Shown: piece after piece, positions 17,009 to 24,953 of the stretch | Position numbering within the stretch: the stretch's first letter is position 1 | Layout: every line of letters starts with the position of its first letter | Source: Steroidobacteraceae bacterium | Lineage (GTDB): Bacteria; Pseudomonadota; Gammaproteobacteria; Steroidobacterales; Steroidobacteraceae | Assembly (NCBI GenBank): GCA_019634915.1 | Contig: JAHCAN010000005.1 | Location: forward strand, 56,623 to 120,622 | Direction: 5' to 3' | DNA length: 64,000 nucleotides | The notes under the pieces: generated by a model | What the model was told of the DNA's origin: nothing | Databases searched by the model: none | What the model saw: the letters and a program-made list of their open reading frames with translations, nothing else | Program-made: the position numbers and the translations under genes

Positions 17009-17997
17009 TGCAGCGCGATCCGCTCGACGCCCGCCTCGCCGACCGCGAGCAGCGCGTCGGCTCCCGCAGCGACGACGCCGGCGAGGCCCTTGCGGTCCTC
17101 GCGCTGCTCGAGCGTGAAGCTCGCACCACTGTCGCGGCTCACGAGCACGGCACCCGACAGACCGACGATCGCGAGCGTGTGCGCATCGAGGCGCGTGCCG
17201 GCGGTCAGCATCGCGACCGTATCGGTCGGCAGCCTCGCCCAGTGCGCGCCGGCATCGTCGGAGCGGAACAGATTGCCGCGCAGGCCGAAGACGAGCAGCG
17301 AGTCACCGTCGAGCGGCAGCAGCCCGTACATCGATCCGTCGTAGGGCAGCGGCAGCAGCCGCCAGCTCGCGCCGCCATCGTCCGAGCGGTAGACCTGCCC
17401 CGCCTCGCCGGCGATGTAGAGCCGCCCGCCGGCCATCGCGATCCGGTTCAGGTGATAGTCCATCGGCAGATCGTCGCCGTCGGCCGCGTCTGCCGGCGCG
17501 CGATTCACGACGACGAATGGCTGCGCGCTCCAGCTCTGCCCGCCGTCGCTGGTCGTGTAATAGGCGGCGTAAGCGCCGATCGCGATCCCGTGCTGCGCAT
17601 CGGCGAACCACACGTCGAGCAGCGGCCGCTGCGCCTGCGGCGCATCGTGCACGAGGGTCCAGCTGGCGCCGCCGTCGGTCGTGCGCAGGATCACCTCGTC
17701 GTGCCCGACCGCCCAGCCGTGCCGCGCATCGATCAGCGTCACGGCGGTCAGCAGCGCGGTGGTCGGTACCCGCGGCGACTGCCGCCAGCTCTCGCCGGCG
17801 TCGTCCGAGACGAGGATGTGGCCACGCGCACCGACCGCGATGCGCGTGTCGCCGTGGGCGGCGACATCGAGCAGCAGCGAGTGCGCCGCGAGCGGCGCGA
17901 CCCAGGAGTCGCGCTCGCCTGCGGTACCCGCCGGCACCGCCATGACGGCGCCCGCCAGCAGCGCGAGCGGCGCGAATCTCAGGCGATCACCGCACAC
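17005..17997 (-). CDS. YCF48/BNR-repeat periplasmic beta-propeller protein
   Basis: About 330 residues with repeated S-D-D-G/T-x-D-x-G-x-x-W motifs (VSDDAGESW, RTTDGGASW, TTSDGGQSW, RSDDGGASW, RSDDAGAHW, VSRDSGASF), which form a sialidase-type propeller related to the photosystem assembly factor Ycf48. I choose the GTG at 17997, which overlaps the DUF1329 stop by 11 bases and leaves a hydrophobic leader (FAPLALLAGAVMAVPAGTAG); the frame is open to 18057. In non-photosynthetic bacteria this family is commonly encoded with MMPL, DUF1329 and DUF1302 proteins, as here. It is probably a periplasmic partner of the MMPL pump. Start codon is uncertain. Confidence 0.85.
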   Translation of the reverse strand: MCGDRLRFAPLALLAGAVMAVPAGTAGERDSWVAPLAAHSLLLDVAAHGDTRIAVGARGHILVSDDAGESWRQSPRVPTTALLTAVTLIDARHGWAVGHDEVILRTTDGGASWTLVHDAPQAQRPLLDVWFADAQHGIAIGAYAAYYTTSDGGQSWSAQPFVVVNRAPADAADGDDLPMDYHLNRIAMAGGRLYIAGEAGQVYRSDDGGASWRLLPLPYDGSMYGLLPLDGDSLLVFGLRGNLFRSDDAGAHWARLPTDTVAMLTAGTRLDAHTLAIVGLSGAVLVSRDSGASFTLEQREDRKGLAGVVAAGADALLAVGEAGVERIALQ

Positions 17998-19360
17998 CGC
18001 GTCGCTGCAGCTGGCTCGGCTGGTAGTCGGCCGCGCTGCGCTGGATCGAGAAATCATAGCCGCGCGGCTCCTCGTTCTGCAGTCCGAGCGCGAGGTAGCG
18101 CCCGTTGCTGAGGTCCATCACGGTCTCGAGCGTCGTCCACAGCGACGGCACGTCGTAGAACTGCATCGCGTGGCCCTCCTGCACGCGGTACAGCTCGCCG
18201 CGGCGGTCGTAGCAGTCGACCGCGAGGATCTGCCAGGAGTCCTCGTCGACATACAGCGTGCGGCGGCTGTACAGGTGGTTCTGGCCCGGCTTCAGCGTCG
18301 AGTCGACCACCCATACGCGATGCAGCTCGTAGCGCGCGAGGTCCTGGTTGATGTGGTTCTTCTGCAGGATGTCGCTGTACTTGAGCTTGTTGCTCGCGAT
18401 CCGGTAGGAATTGTACGGGACATAGATCTCGCGCTTGCCGACCAGCTTCCAGTCGTAGCGCTGCGGGCTGCCGTTGTACATGTCGAGCTGGTCCGACGTG
18501 CGCAGGTTGTCGGAGTTCGTGCCCGGATTGTCGAACGCGACGTTCGGCGCGCGCCGCACGCGGCGCTGGCCGGGGTTGTAGACCCAGGCCTTGCGGTTCT
18601 CGACCGACTGGTCGAGCGTCTCGTGCACCAGCAGGATCTCGCCGGCGAGGCGCGCCGGCGCGGTGGTCTCCTGGATGAAATAGAGGATGATGTTGTTCAG
18701 GTTGTCGGACGTGGCGCCCGGCATGCTGTAGGCGGCGAAGGTGTCGTCACGGAACTTCACCAGCGTGTAGGCGCCCGACGCCGTGACCGGCGCCTGGCCG
18801 ATGTTGCGCAGGACCGCATTCGCGCGATAGCGCAGGATGTGGTTCCAGAACACCTCGACGCCTTCCTTCGGGATCGGGAACGGAATGCCCTCGCCCGCGC
18901 CGGTGACGCCATTGCCGCCCGCCGCGAGCTGTGCGGTCGTCGCGATGCGCCGCGTCGCGTCGTAGATGCGCTGCGGCACCGCCGCGCTGCGATGGGTCGG
19001 GTACACGATCATCCTGTAGGTCGCGCCGTACTGCTGCAGCAGCTTCTTCTGGCCCTCGGTCAGACGCCCCGCGTACTGCGCCATGTTCGCCGCGGTGATC
19101 GTGAACAGCGGCTTGTCGGACGCATAAGGGTCGGGACGGTGATCGCCGCTGCGGTAGGACGCGACACCGGCCTTCGCCGGCGTGTCGAGCCCGCCGGTCC
19201 ACGCCGGGATCGTGCCCTCGGCATTGCCCTGCTTCTCGCCGCCGAGCGGCGTCAGGTCGGCCCCGAGACGCGCCGCTTCCTGCGCGCTGATGGCCGGCCA
19301 GGCGGGAGCCGAAGCGAGCGCGACGGCCACGGCGATCAACCGGATGAGTTGCGTTGACAT
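17987..19360 (-). CDS. DUF1329 periplasmic protein
   Basis: A 457-residue exported protein: MSTQLIRLIAVAVALASAPAWPA is a signal peptide and GGAG lies 7 bases before the ATG at 19360. The segments GADLTPLGGEKQGNAEGTIPAWTGGL and ...NPGQRRVRRAPNVAFDNPGTNSDNLRTSDQLDMYNGSPQRYDWKLVGKREIYVPYNSYR are typical of DUF1329. The family is sometimes annotated as outer-membrane lipoprotein-sorting-like, with a large curved sheet that could hold lipid. It sits between the DUF1302 barrel and the YCF48/MMPL pair, so a periplasmic lipid carrier between the two membranes is the natural guess. Function is not experimentally settled as far as I know. Confidence 0.9.
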   Translation of the reverse strand: MSTQLIRLIAVAVALASAPAWPAISAQEAARLGADLTPLGGEKQGNAEGTIPAWTGGLDTPAKAGVASYRSGDHRPDPYASDKPLFTITAANMAQYAGRLTEGQKKLLQQYGATYRMIVYPTHRSAAVPQRIYDATRRIATTAQLAAGGNGVTGAGEGIPFPIPKEGVEVFWNHILRYRANAVLRNIGQAPVTASGAYTLVKFRDDTFAAYSMPGATSDNLNNIILYFIQETTAPARLAGEILLVHETLDQSVENRKAWVYNPGQRRVRRAPNVAFDNPGTNSDNLRTSDQLDMYNGSPQRYDWKLVGKREIYVPYNSYRIASNKLKYSDILQKNHINQDLARYELHRVWVVDSTLKPGQNHLYSRRTLYVDEDSWQILAVDCYDRRGELYRVQEGHAMQFYDVPSLWTTLETVMDLSNGRYLALGLQNEEPRGYDFSIQRSAADYQPSQLQRRGVR

Positions 19361-19379
19361 GTGCTTCTCCATGGCGCGC

Positions 19380-21479
19380 TCAGAATGAATACTTGACGGT
19401 CGCGGACATGTAGTCGCGGTCGCCCAGTTCGTTCCAGCGCCCCGCGCCCGCGAACTTCGTCCATGCAAAATCGACTTCCCAGGTCGCGCGCAGGTTCGCA
19501 CCGACGCCGAGCGTGAGGCCATAGCGCCCTTCCTGGAAATTGCCGCCGGGCCCCGGCGAGACGCCCTCGACGTCGTGCTGGAACGCGAAGCGCGGCAGCA
19601 CGTTCCACGGGCCGACGAGGCCCGGATACTCGAGCCGGCCCGCGAGCCGGTAGCCCCACGAGGTCGCGTCGGCGAACCTGCTCTGCGGCTCGACTTCACC
19701 GAAGTGGCGCGCGGCCAGCTCCCCGTTGCCGCTGACCGAAGTGGCCGGGCCGTTGTAGCGCAGTCCGCGCCCGTTCGGCCCGCCGGTCAGCTTGTTCTCC
19801 ATGTCGAACACATGGGTCACGCCGAACTCGGCGACCAGCACGAGCTGCGAGGCGCGCAGCACGTTGGCGATGGACTTCGTGGCCGTGAACTGGAACTGGC
19901 CGACGTCGTGCGGCTCCCAGCCGCGGATCTCGGTGTTCAGGCCATAGGCGCCGAACTGGCCGCAGCGGCTCAGCGTGGCGCCGGCGCCGGGCAGGCAGGT
20001 CGTCGGGAACGGCGTGCCCGCGGGCTGCGTCGCCGCGAACGCCGCCTGCTCGAACGGCGTCAGCGCGGCGAACAGCAGCTCGACGTCGTCGAGCTGCAGC
20101 GGCTGGTCCATACGATAGGTGAACTCGCCCTGCAGCGCGATGCCGGTGCGCTGCAGCTGCGTGTTGAACGACAGCCCGATCAGCTTGATGTCCTCAGGGT
20201 ACTCGGTGAAATAGCCGGCGGTGCGCGCATATTCGTGCGTGCCGATGTTGGTCGCCTGCGCGGTCACGTTGCCGCCCTGCAGATGCGTGTTGGCGCCGAT
20301 CGTCGCGTACTGGGTGGCGGTCGCGAGCGACAGGTCGCCGCCCGCCGCCGCCGCGCGCTGCACGGCGACCTGCGCCGCGGTCGCGATCGCGGCATTCAGC
20401 GGCAGGCCGGCCGCGAGCCCCTGCGCCGCGGCGCCGACCGCGGTGATGCCGCCGATCGAATTGCCGATGCCGGCCTGCGTGCCGGTGCGCCCGCTGATCA
20501 CCGGCAGGCGGCTGTGGTAATTGAGGAAATACAGGCCGAACTCGGTGCCGTTGTTGAAGTTCGGCAGGTAGAGTTTCAGGTTGACGCCGTACTGGCCCTG
20601 CTCGTCGGGGGTGCGCGTCGCGAGGCGCGGCACCTGCTGGAAATCGGCGATCAGCGGCCCGCCGACCGCGCCGAAATCGACACCCTGGTCCGAGAACGCG
20701 CCGAAGCCGAGCAGCACCTTGTTGCCGCCGGTGACCGCGATGTCGTTGGTGCTGAAATACGAGCCGACCGGCTCCGGTATCGTTGCGTCCCAGTCGGCGA
20801 TGTAGACCGCCTGGCCGCTCAGGTAGTCGTTGAACTGCAGCGACAGCAGCGCCATCTCCTGCGGCATGAAGCCCTCGCGCAGCTCGGAGCCCGGCACGCG
20901 CAGCGCCGCGACGTCGAAGTGGTTGATGACGTTGATGCCGCCCTGGATGAAGGTGCTCTCGCCCCAGCTCGCGACCTGGCGGCCGAGGCGCAGCTCGCCC
21001 TGCGTCGCCCCCTCGCCGAATTTCCAGTAGACGAAGGCATCGAGCAGCCGCTCGTAGCTGCCGACCAGCTGCTTCGCGCTGTCCGACAGGCGCGTGCGCG
21101 CGGTGTTGCCGCCCATCACGTCGAAGTCGTAGAGCGCCGCGCCGCGCACGAACAGGCCGACGTCCTCGTAATTGAGGCCGAACTCGGTCACGATTTTCGC
21201 CGCCCGGCTGAACAGGCCCTGCGGGTAATTCAGATCGCCGTCGTCGCCGTTGGCCGAGCGGCCGCAACCGCCGTTGGCATTGGCGATCAGCCGGCAGTCA
21301 CGGTCCTCGATGCGCCAGGCCTGGCCATAGCTCAGCGTGGTGTCCCAGCTGCCGCGCAGCGTGCCCGCCTCGTTCTGGAAGTCTATGCCGTGGGCGGGCA
21401 GCGCCACGATCGTGGCGGCGATGCCGGTCGGGAGTGTCCATCGCAGCCAGCGCCCGCAGGTCCTGCTGAATGTCTTCAT
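19380..21479 (-). CDS. DUF1302 outer-membrane beta-barrel protein
   Basis: A 699-residue outer-membrane protein. It begins with a signal peptide (MKTFSRTCGRWLRWTLPTGIAATIVALPAHG), preceded by GGGGATCG, and then IDFQNEAGTLRGSWDTTLSYGQAWRI, a DUF1302 N-terminus. The C-terminus YMSATVKYSF ends in Phe as barrel proteins do. A central stretch with many Ala/Gln/Thr residues ([39 protein letters not shown]) looks like an extracellular or plug-like insertion. It is the first gene of the four-gene set with DUF1329, YCF48 and MMPL, and would be the outer-membrane port of that system. Confidence 0.9.
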   Translation of the reverse strand: MKTFSRTCGRWLRWTLPTGIAATIVALPAHGIDFQNEAGTLRGSWDTTLSYGQAWRIEDRDCRLIANANGGCGRSANGDDGDLNYPQGLFSRAAKIVTEFGLNYEDVGLFVRGAALYDFDVMGGNTARTRLSDSAKQLVGSYERLLDAFVYWKFGEGATQGELRLGRQVASWGESTFIQGGINVINHFDVAALRVPGSELREGFMPQEMALLSLQFNDYLSGQAVYIADWDATIPEPVGSYFSTNDIAVTGGNKVLLGFGAFSDQGVDFGAVGGPLIADFQQVPRLATRTPDEQGQYGVNLKLYLPNFNNGTEFGLYFLNYHSRLPVISGRTGTQAGIGNSIGGITAVGAAAQGLAAGLPLNAAIATAAQVAVQRAAAAGGDLSLATATQYATIGANTHLQGGNVTAQATNIGTHEYARTAGYFTEYPEDIKLIGLSFNTQLQRTGIALQGEFTYRMDQPLQLDDVELLFAALTPFEQAAFAATQPAGTPFPTTCLPGAGATLSRCGQFGAYGLNTEIRGWEPHDVGQFQFTATKSIANVLRASQLVLVAEFGVTHVFDMENKLTGGPNGRGLRYNGPATSVSGNGELAARHFGEVEPQSRFADATSWGYRLAGRLEYPGLVGPWNVLPRFAFQHDVEGVSPGPGGNFQEGRYGLTLGVGANLRATWEVDFAWTKFAGAGRWNELGDRDYMSATVKYSF

Positions 21480-21571
21480 GTCGATCCCCACGCCGCGATC
21501 CGGCATGTGCACGGGTCAGGTGTCCGGCGTCGCGCGATCGCGCACGCTCTTTTACAAACATAGCACGCGGC

Positions 21572-24007
21572 TCAGGCGTGCACCACTTGCAGGATGCTGT
21601 GGCGGATCTCTCCCGACAGCACGAACTCGGCGTCCTGCGCGACGCGCAACAGCACCTCGTCGAACACGAGCGCGCCGCCGCTTTCGGTGCGGATCACGCC
21701 GCGTTCGCGCAGGCGATCGACGAAGTCGCCGAACAGGCCGCGGTCGAAGAACTCCGGCGAGTTGAAGCCGTGCAGCATCGTCATGCGCTGCGCCATCAGC
21801 TGGCAGCGCTCGACGAGCGCCGCCTGCGTGACCCGGCCGCTGCCGGAATCGATCAGCGCCGCGATCGCGAGATAATAGCGCTCGACGGTCTGGATCGTCG
21901 CCTGCGCGAGATGCGACAGCTGCACCGCCTCCGGCGTCGTCGGCGGCGCGCGCCGCCAGCCGCTGCCGTCGGCGTCGGCGGTCACGAGCCCGCGCGCAGC
22001 GAGCGCGGCGAGCAGCGCGTCGGTCACCGCCGCGCACTCCTCCTCGGGCCAGCGCAGGAACAGCTCGGCGGCGACGTACGGATAGATGCGCCAGACGAGC
22101 CGGTGGATGTCCGCCGTGCGCATCATCGAGTTGCCGACGAACGCGCAGGCGATCAGCGACGGCATCGCGAACAGGTGCAGCACGTTGTTGCGGTACCAGG
22201 CCGACAGCACCGCGTTCTCCTCGCTCATGCGCACGATGTCGCCGAGCTTGTGCGGCTGGCGGGTCAGCAGCTTCATCGATTCGCCGTAGGCGAGTATCGC
22301 CTCGGGCGACTCGGTCGTGACCGTGACACGCGCGCTGTACGGCACCGCGCGCAGCAACGCGAGGTACAGCCCGATCTGGCGCAGCAGGTCGGCGCGCAGC
22401 ATCGCCTGACGCGGTGTCGCGAGCAATATCAGTGCGAGCAGGTTCACCGGCGTGACGGCCGCCGCGGCATTGATGTGCCGCATGATGCGCCCGGCGACGT
22501 CGTCGACGACGTGCGCGATCCACGGCGCACGCGCCTCGCCCGAGAGCGCCTGCGCGCGCCAGTCGGGCGCGAGGCGTTGCAGGGCCGCGTCGAGCGCGAC
22601 CGGCTCGCCGAGGTTCACGTGCACGCGGCCGAACTTCTCGCGCAGCACGCGCAGCGAGCGCAGCATCCCGGCGATGCTCTCCTTCTCCTTTGGCTTGCCC
22701 GACAGTTCGCTGACGTAGGTCGCCGCCTCGACGACGCGCTCGTAGCCGAAATACACCGGCACGAACACGATCGGCCGCACAGGATCCCGCAGGTAGCTGC
22801 GGATCGTCATCGCGAGCATGCCGGTCTTCGGCGGCAGCAGCCGCCCGGTGCGCGAGCGGCCGCCCTCGATGAAGAACTCGAGCGAGTGGCCGCGCGCCAT
22901 GATCGTCGCGAGATATTTCATCAGCACGACGGTGTAGAGCGCGTTGCCGCGGAAGCTGCGGCGGATGAAGAACGCCCCGCCCTTGCGCAGGAAGCGGCCG
23001 ACCACCGGCATGTTGAGGTTGACGCCGGCGGCGATGTGCGGAATCGCATAGCCCTGGCGGTAGATCGCGTAGGACAGCAGCAGATAGTCCATGTGGCTGC
23101 GATGGCAGGGCACATAGACGACCTCGTTGCCGTCGGCGACCTCGCGCAGCGTGTCGACGTGGCCGAGGATCACGCCGTCGTACAGCCGGTTCCAGACCCG
23201 CCGCAGCACCGCCTCCATGACCGTGACGAAGCGGTGCGAGTAATTGGCCGCGATCTCCTCGGCGTACTTGCGTGCGGTCAGCAGCGCCTCACGGCGCGTG
23301 ACCTGCCGCTCGCGCATCTCCTGCGCGGCAGCCGCCCGCACCGCCTGCGTGCGCAGCACCGCCGCGACGATCGTGCGCCGGTGCGAGAGATCCGGCCCGA
23401 TGCGGGCGGCGCGCTGGCGGCCGAACTGCGCGCGCGCGGTGCGCGCGATGCGCCGCGCCTCGAGCTTCGGGTCGCGCTCGCCCTCACCGAGCAGGCTGCG
23501 CAACGACACCGGCGTGCCGATCTCGACCATCGTCGCGCGCCCGTTGAAGATCACGGTCAGCGCCTTGCGCAGCCGCGTGGCGAGCGCCCAGTCCTCCGAC
23601 AGCAACAGGCGCAGCCAGGAGTTCTCCTTCTGCGGCGCGCGGCCCCAGTAGACCGCGGCCGGCACGAGGTCGACGTCGAGCTGCGGGTTGCGCTTCAGGA
23701 TCGCGATCAGCTCGCGCAGCGCATCGGGCGGGCGGCGGTCGATGCGCGCGCTCCAGAAATTCAGCGGGCGCGACAGGTAGAACCAGGCGCGCAGGCGCCG
23801 CAGCTCGCCGCCGCCGAGGCGCGCGCCGGGTCGCGGCAGGTTCGCCTGCGCACAGACATTCTGCAGCACGGCCAGGTCGGACGAGCTGCGGCGCTCGAGC
23901 ACATAGCAGACCGGCGCCGGGCGCGCGGCGAGCCGTGCCGCGACGTCATCGGGACGCAGCGTCGCGCGGACCCAGAGCGAGAGCAGGCGGCGAAGCAGCC
24001 ATTCCAT
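21572..24007 (-). CDS. plsB: Glycerol-3-phosphate 1-O-acyltransferase PlsB
   Basis: An 811-residue membrane-associated acyltransferase that makes 1-acyl-glycerol-3-phosphate, the first step of phospholipid synthesis. All PlsB acyltransferase motifs are present: YVPCHRSHMDYLLLSYAIY (HX4D near 301), GAFFIRRSFRGN, EFFIEGGRSRTGRLLPPKTGML near 380, and IVFVPVYFGYERV. The length agrees with the Escherichia coli enzyme. It is cytoplasmic-face, monotopic. The ATG at 24007 has GAGGG upstream. It is separate from the DUF1302 operon (92-base gap) and follows a small esterase gene on the same strand. Confidence 0.95.
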   Translation of the reverse strand: MEWLLRRLLSLWVRATLRPDDVAARLAARPAPVCYVLERRSSSDLAVLQNVCAQANLPRPGARLGGGELRRLRAWFYLSRPLNFWSARIDRRPPDALRELIAILKRNPQLDVDLVPAAVYWGRAPQKENSWLRLLLSEDWALATRLRKALTVIFNGRATMVEIGTPVSLRSLLGEGERDPKLEARRIARTARAQFGRQRAARIGPDLSHRRTIVAAVLRTQAVRAAAAQEMRERQVTRREALLTARKYAEEIAANYSHRFVTVMEAVLRRVWNRLYDGVILGHVDTLREVADGNEVVYVPCHRSHMDYLLLSYAIYRQGYAIPHIAAGVNLNMPVVGRFLRKGGAFFIRRSFRGNALYTVVLMKYLATIMARGHSLEFFIEGGRSRTGRLLPPKTGMLAMTIRSYLRDPVRPIVFVPVYFGYERVVEAATYVSELSGKPKEKESIAGMLRSLRVLREKFGRVHVNLGEPVALDAALQRLAPDWRAQALSGEARAPWIAHVVDDVAGRIMRHINAAAAVTPVNLLALILLATPRQAMLRADLLRQIGLYLALLRAVPYSARVTVTTESPEAILAYGESMKLLTRQPHKLGDIVRMSEENAVLSAWYRNNVLHLFAMPSLIACAFVGNSMMRTADIHRLVWRIYPYVAAELFLRWPEEECAAVTDALLAALAARGLVTADADGSGWRRAPPTTPEAVQLSHLAQATIQTVERYYLAIAALIDSGSGRVTQAALVERCQLMAQRMTMLHGFNSPEFFDRGLFGDFVDRLRERGVIRTESGGALVFDEVLLRVAQDAEFVLSGEIRHSILQVVHA

Positions 24008-24027
24008 GCGGCGCGGCCCTCAGCCGC

Positions 24028-24555
24028 TCACTGCAGATCGCGTGGCAGGTCGAGCCCGATCAGGAAGTGCTCGAAGTAGTAGCGGATCATCCGCATGTGC
24101 GTATAGAGGTGGTGGTCGCTGTCGACGAGATGCAGCGTCGCCCGGTATTCGCGCGCGAGCCGCAGGCTGTCCTCGTACGGCACGACGTCGTCGCGCCAGC
24201 CGTGCACGATCGTGAACGGACAGTCGATCGAACGCTCGCGCAGCGGCGGCAGCTGGTCGAAATAGATGGCCGGCGCCATCAGGAACACGCCGCGGGCGTG
24301 CAGGGTCGGCGCGCCGACCAGCGACACGTAGCCGCCGAGGCTCGAACCGACCAGCACCAGGTCGCCCTGCACGTCCTTGCAGGCGTCGACGAGGCGCGTG
24401 ACCCGCTCTTTCGGCGAGTCGATGCCGCGGTAGTCGACCGCGAGCACGTCGTAGCCCTCGCCCTGCGCGGTGGCAGTCAGCGCGATGATCTTGCGGCTCT
24501 GGGGCGAGGATTCCAGCCCATGGGAGAACACGACCGTGCCACGCTTGTCGTTCAT
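24028..24555 (-). CDS. Small alpha/beta-hydrolase (YqiA/UPF0227-like esterase)
   Basis: A 175-residue hydrolase. VVFSHGLESSPQSRK carries the oxyanion region, GSSLGGYVS the nucleophilic Ser, and the later HGWRDDVVPYEDS and DSDHHLY supply Asp and His. The compact size and the HGLESSP opening resemble YqiA-type or serine-aminopeptidase-like esterases. It lies 20 bases upstream of plsB on the same strand and 19 bases after the alkyltransferase-like gene, so the three may be cotranscribed. The substrate is unknown. Confidence 0.85.
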   Translation of the reverse strand: MNDKRGTVVFSHGLESSPQSRKIIALTATAQGEGYDVLAVDYRGIDSPKERVTRLVDACKDVQGDLVLVGSSLGGYVSLVGAPTLHARGVFLMAPAIYFDQLPPLRERSIDCPFTIVHGWRDDVVPYEDSLRLAREYRATLHLVDSDHHLYTHMRMIRYYFEHFLIGLDLPRDLQ

Positions 24556-24574
24556 CGGTTCATTGTAGCGCCTC

Positions 24575-24919
24575 TCACGCTTTCCAGAGCCACGCGTCGA
24601 GATCGGCCGCGCCCGTGCCGCGCGCCGCCGCGACGACGCGGCTGCCGATCACCTCGCGCCCTTCCGCGCGCAGGCGCCGGCACTGTTCGCGATGCAGGCG
24701 CGAGCCGGGCGGAAACGCGATGCGCCCGCCGGCGCCGATCACGCGATGCCAGGGCAGCCGCAGCGACGGCGGCGCCGCCTTCAGCGCCACCGCGACCCAG
24801 CGTGCGCGCCGCGGCAGGCCGGCCTGCCGCGCCACTTCGCCATAGCTCAGCGTCGTGCCGCGCGGTATCGCACGCACGACCCGCCAGACGCTCGCCAGCG
24901 CCACATCGCGTTCATCCAT
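24575..24919 (-). CDS. Alkyltransferase-like protein (ATL), MGMT family
   Basis: A 114-residue protein with the DNA-binding fold of O6-alkylguanine-DNA alkyltransferase. The active-site motif is LPWHRVIGAGG near residue 55, with Trp where alkyltransferases have the reactive Cys (PCHR). This marks it as an ATL protein, which binds O6-alkylguanine lesions and hands them to nucleotide excision repair without removing the alkyl group. VWRVVRAIPRGTTLSYGEVARQAGLPRRARWVAVAL is the helix-turn-helix part. The ATG at 24919 is back to back with the first possible ATG of the divergent oxoprolinase gene. Confidence 0.9.
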   Translation of the reverse strand: MDERDVALASVWRVVRAIPRGTTLSYGEVARQAGLPRRARWVAVALKAAPPSLRLPWHRVIGAGGRIAFPPGSRLHREQCRRLRAEGREVIGSRVVAAARGTGAADLDAWLWKA

Positions 24920-24953
24920 AATGTCGGCTTCTCCGGTGACATTGTATGGGCTC

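Noticed and set aside
21518-21555. A palindrome GCGCGATCGCGC upstream of the DUF1302 gene as an operator
   Set aside because: Such GCGATCGC-type palindromes are expected often at this base composition, and I saw no second copy placed the same way.
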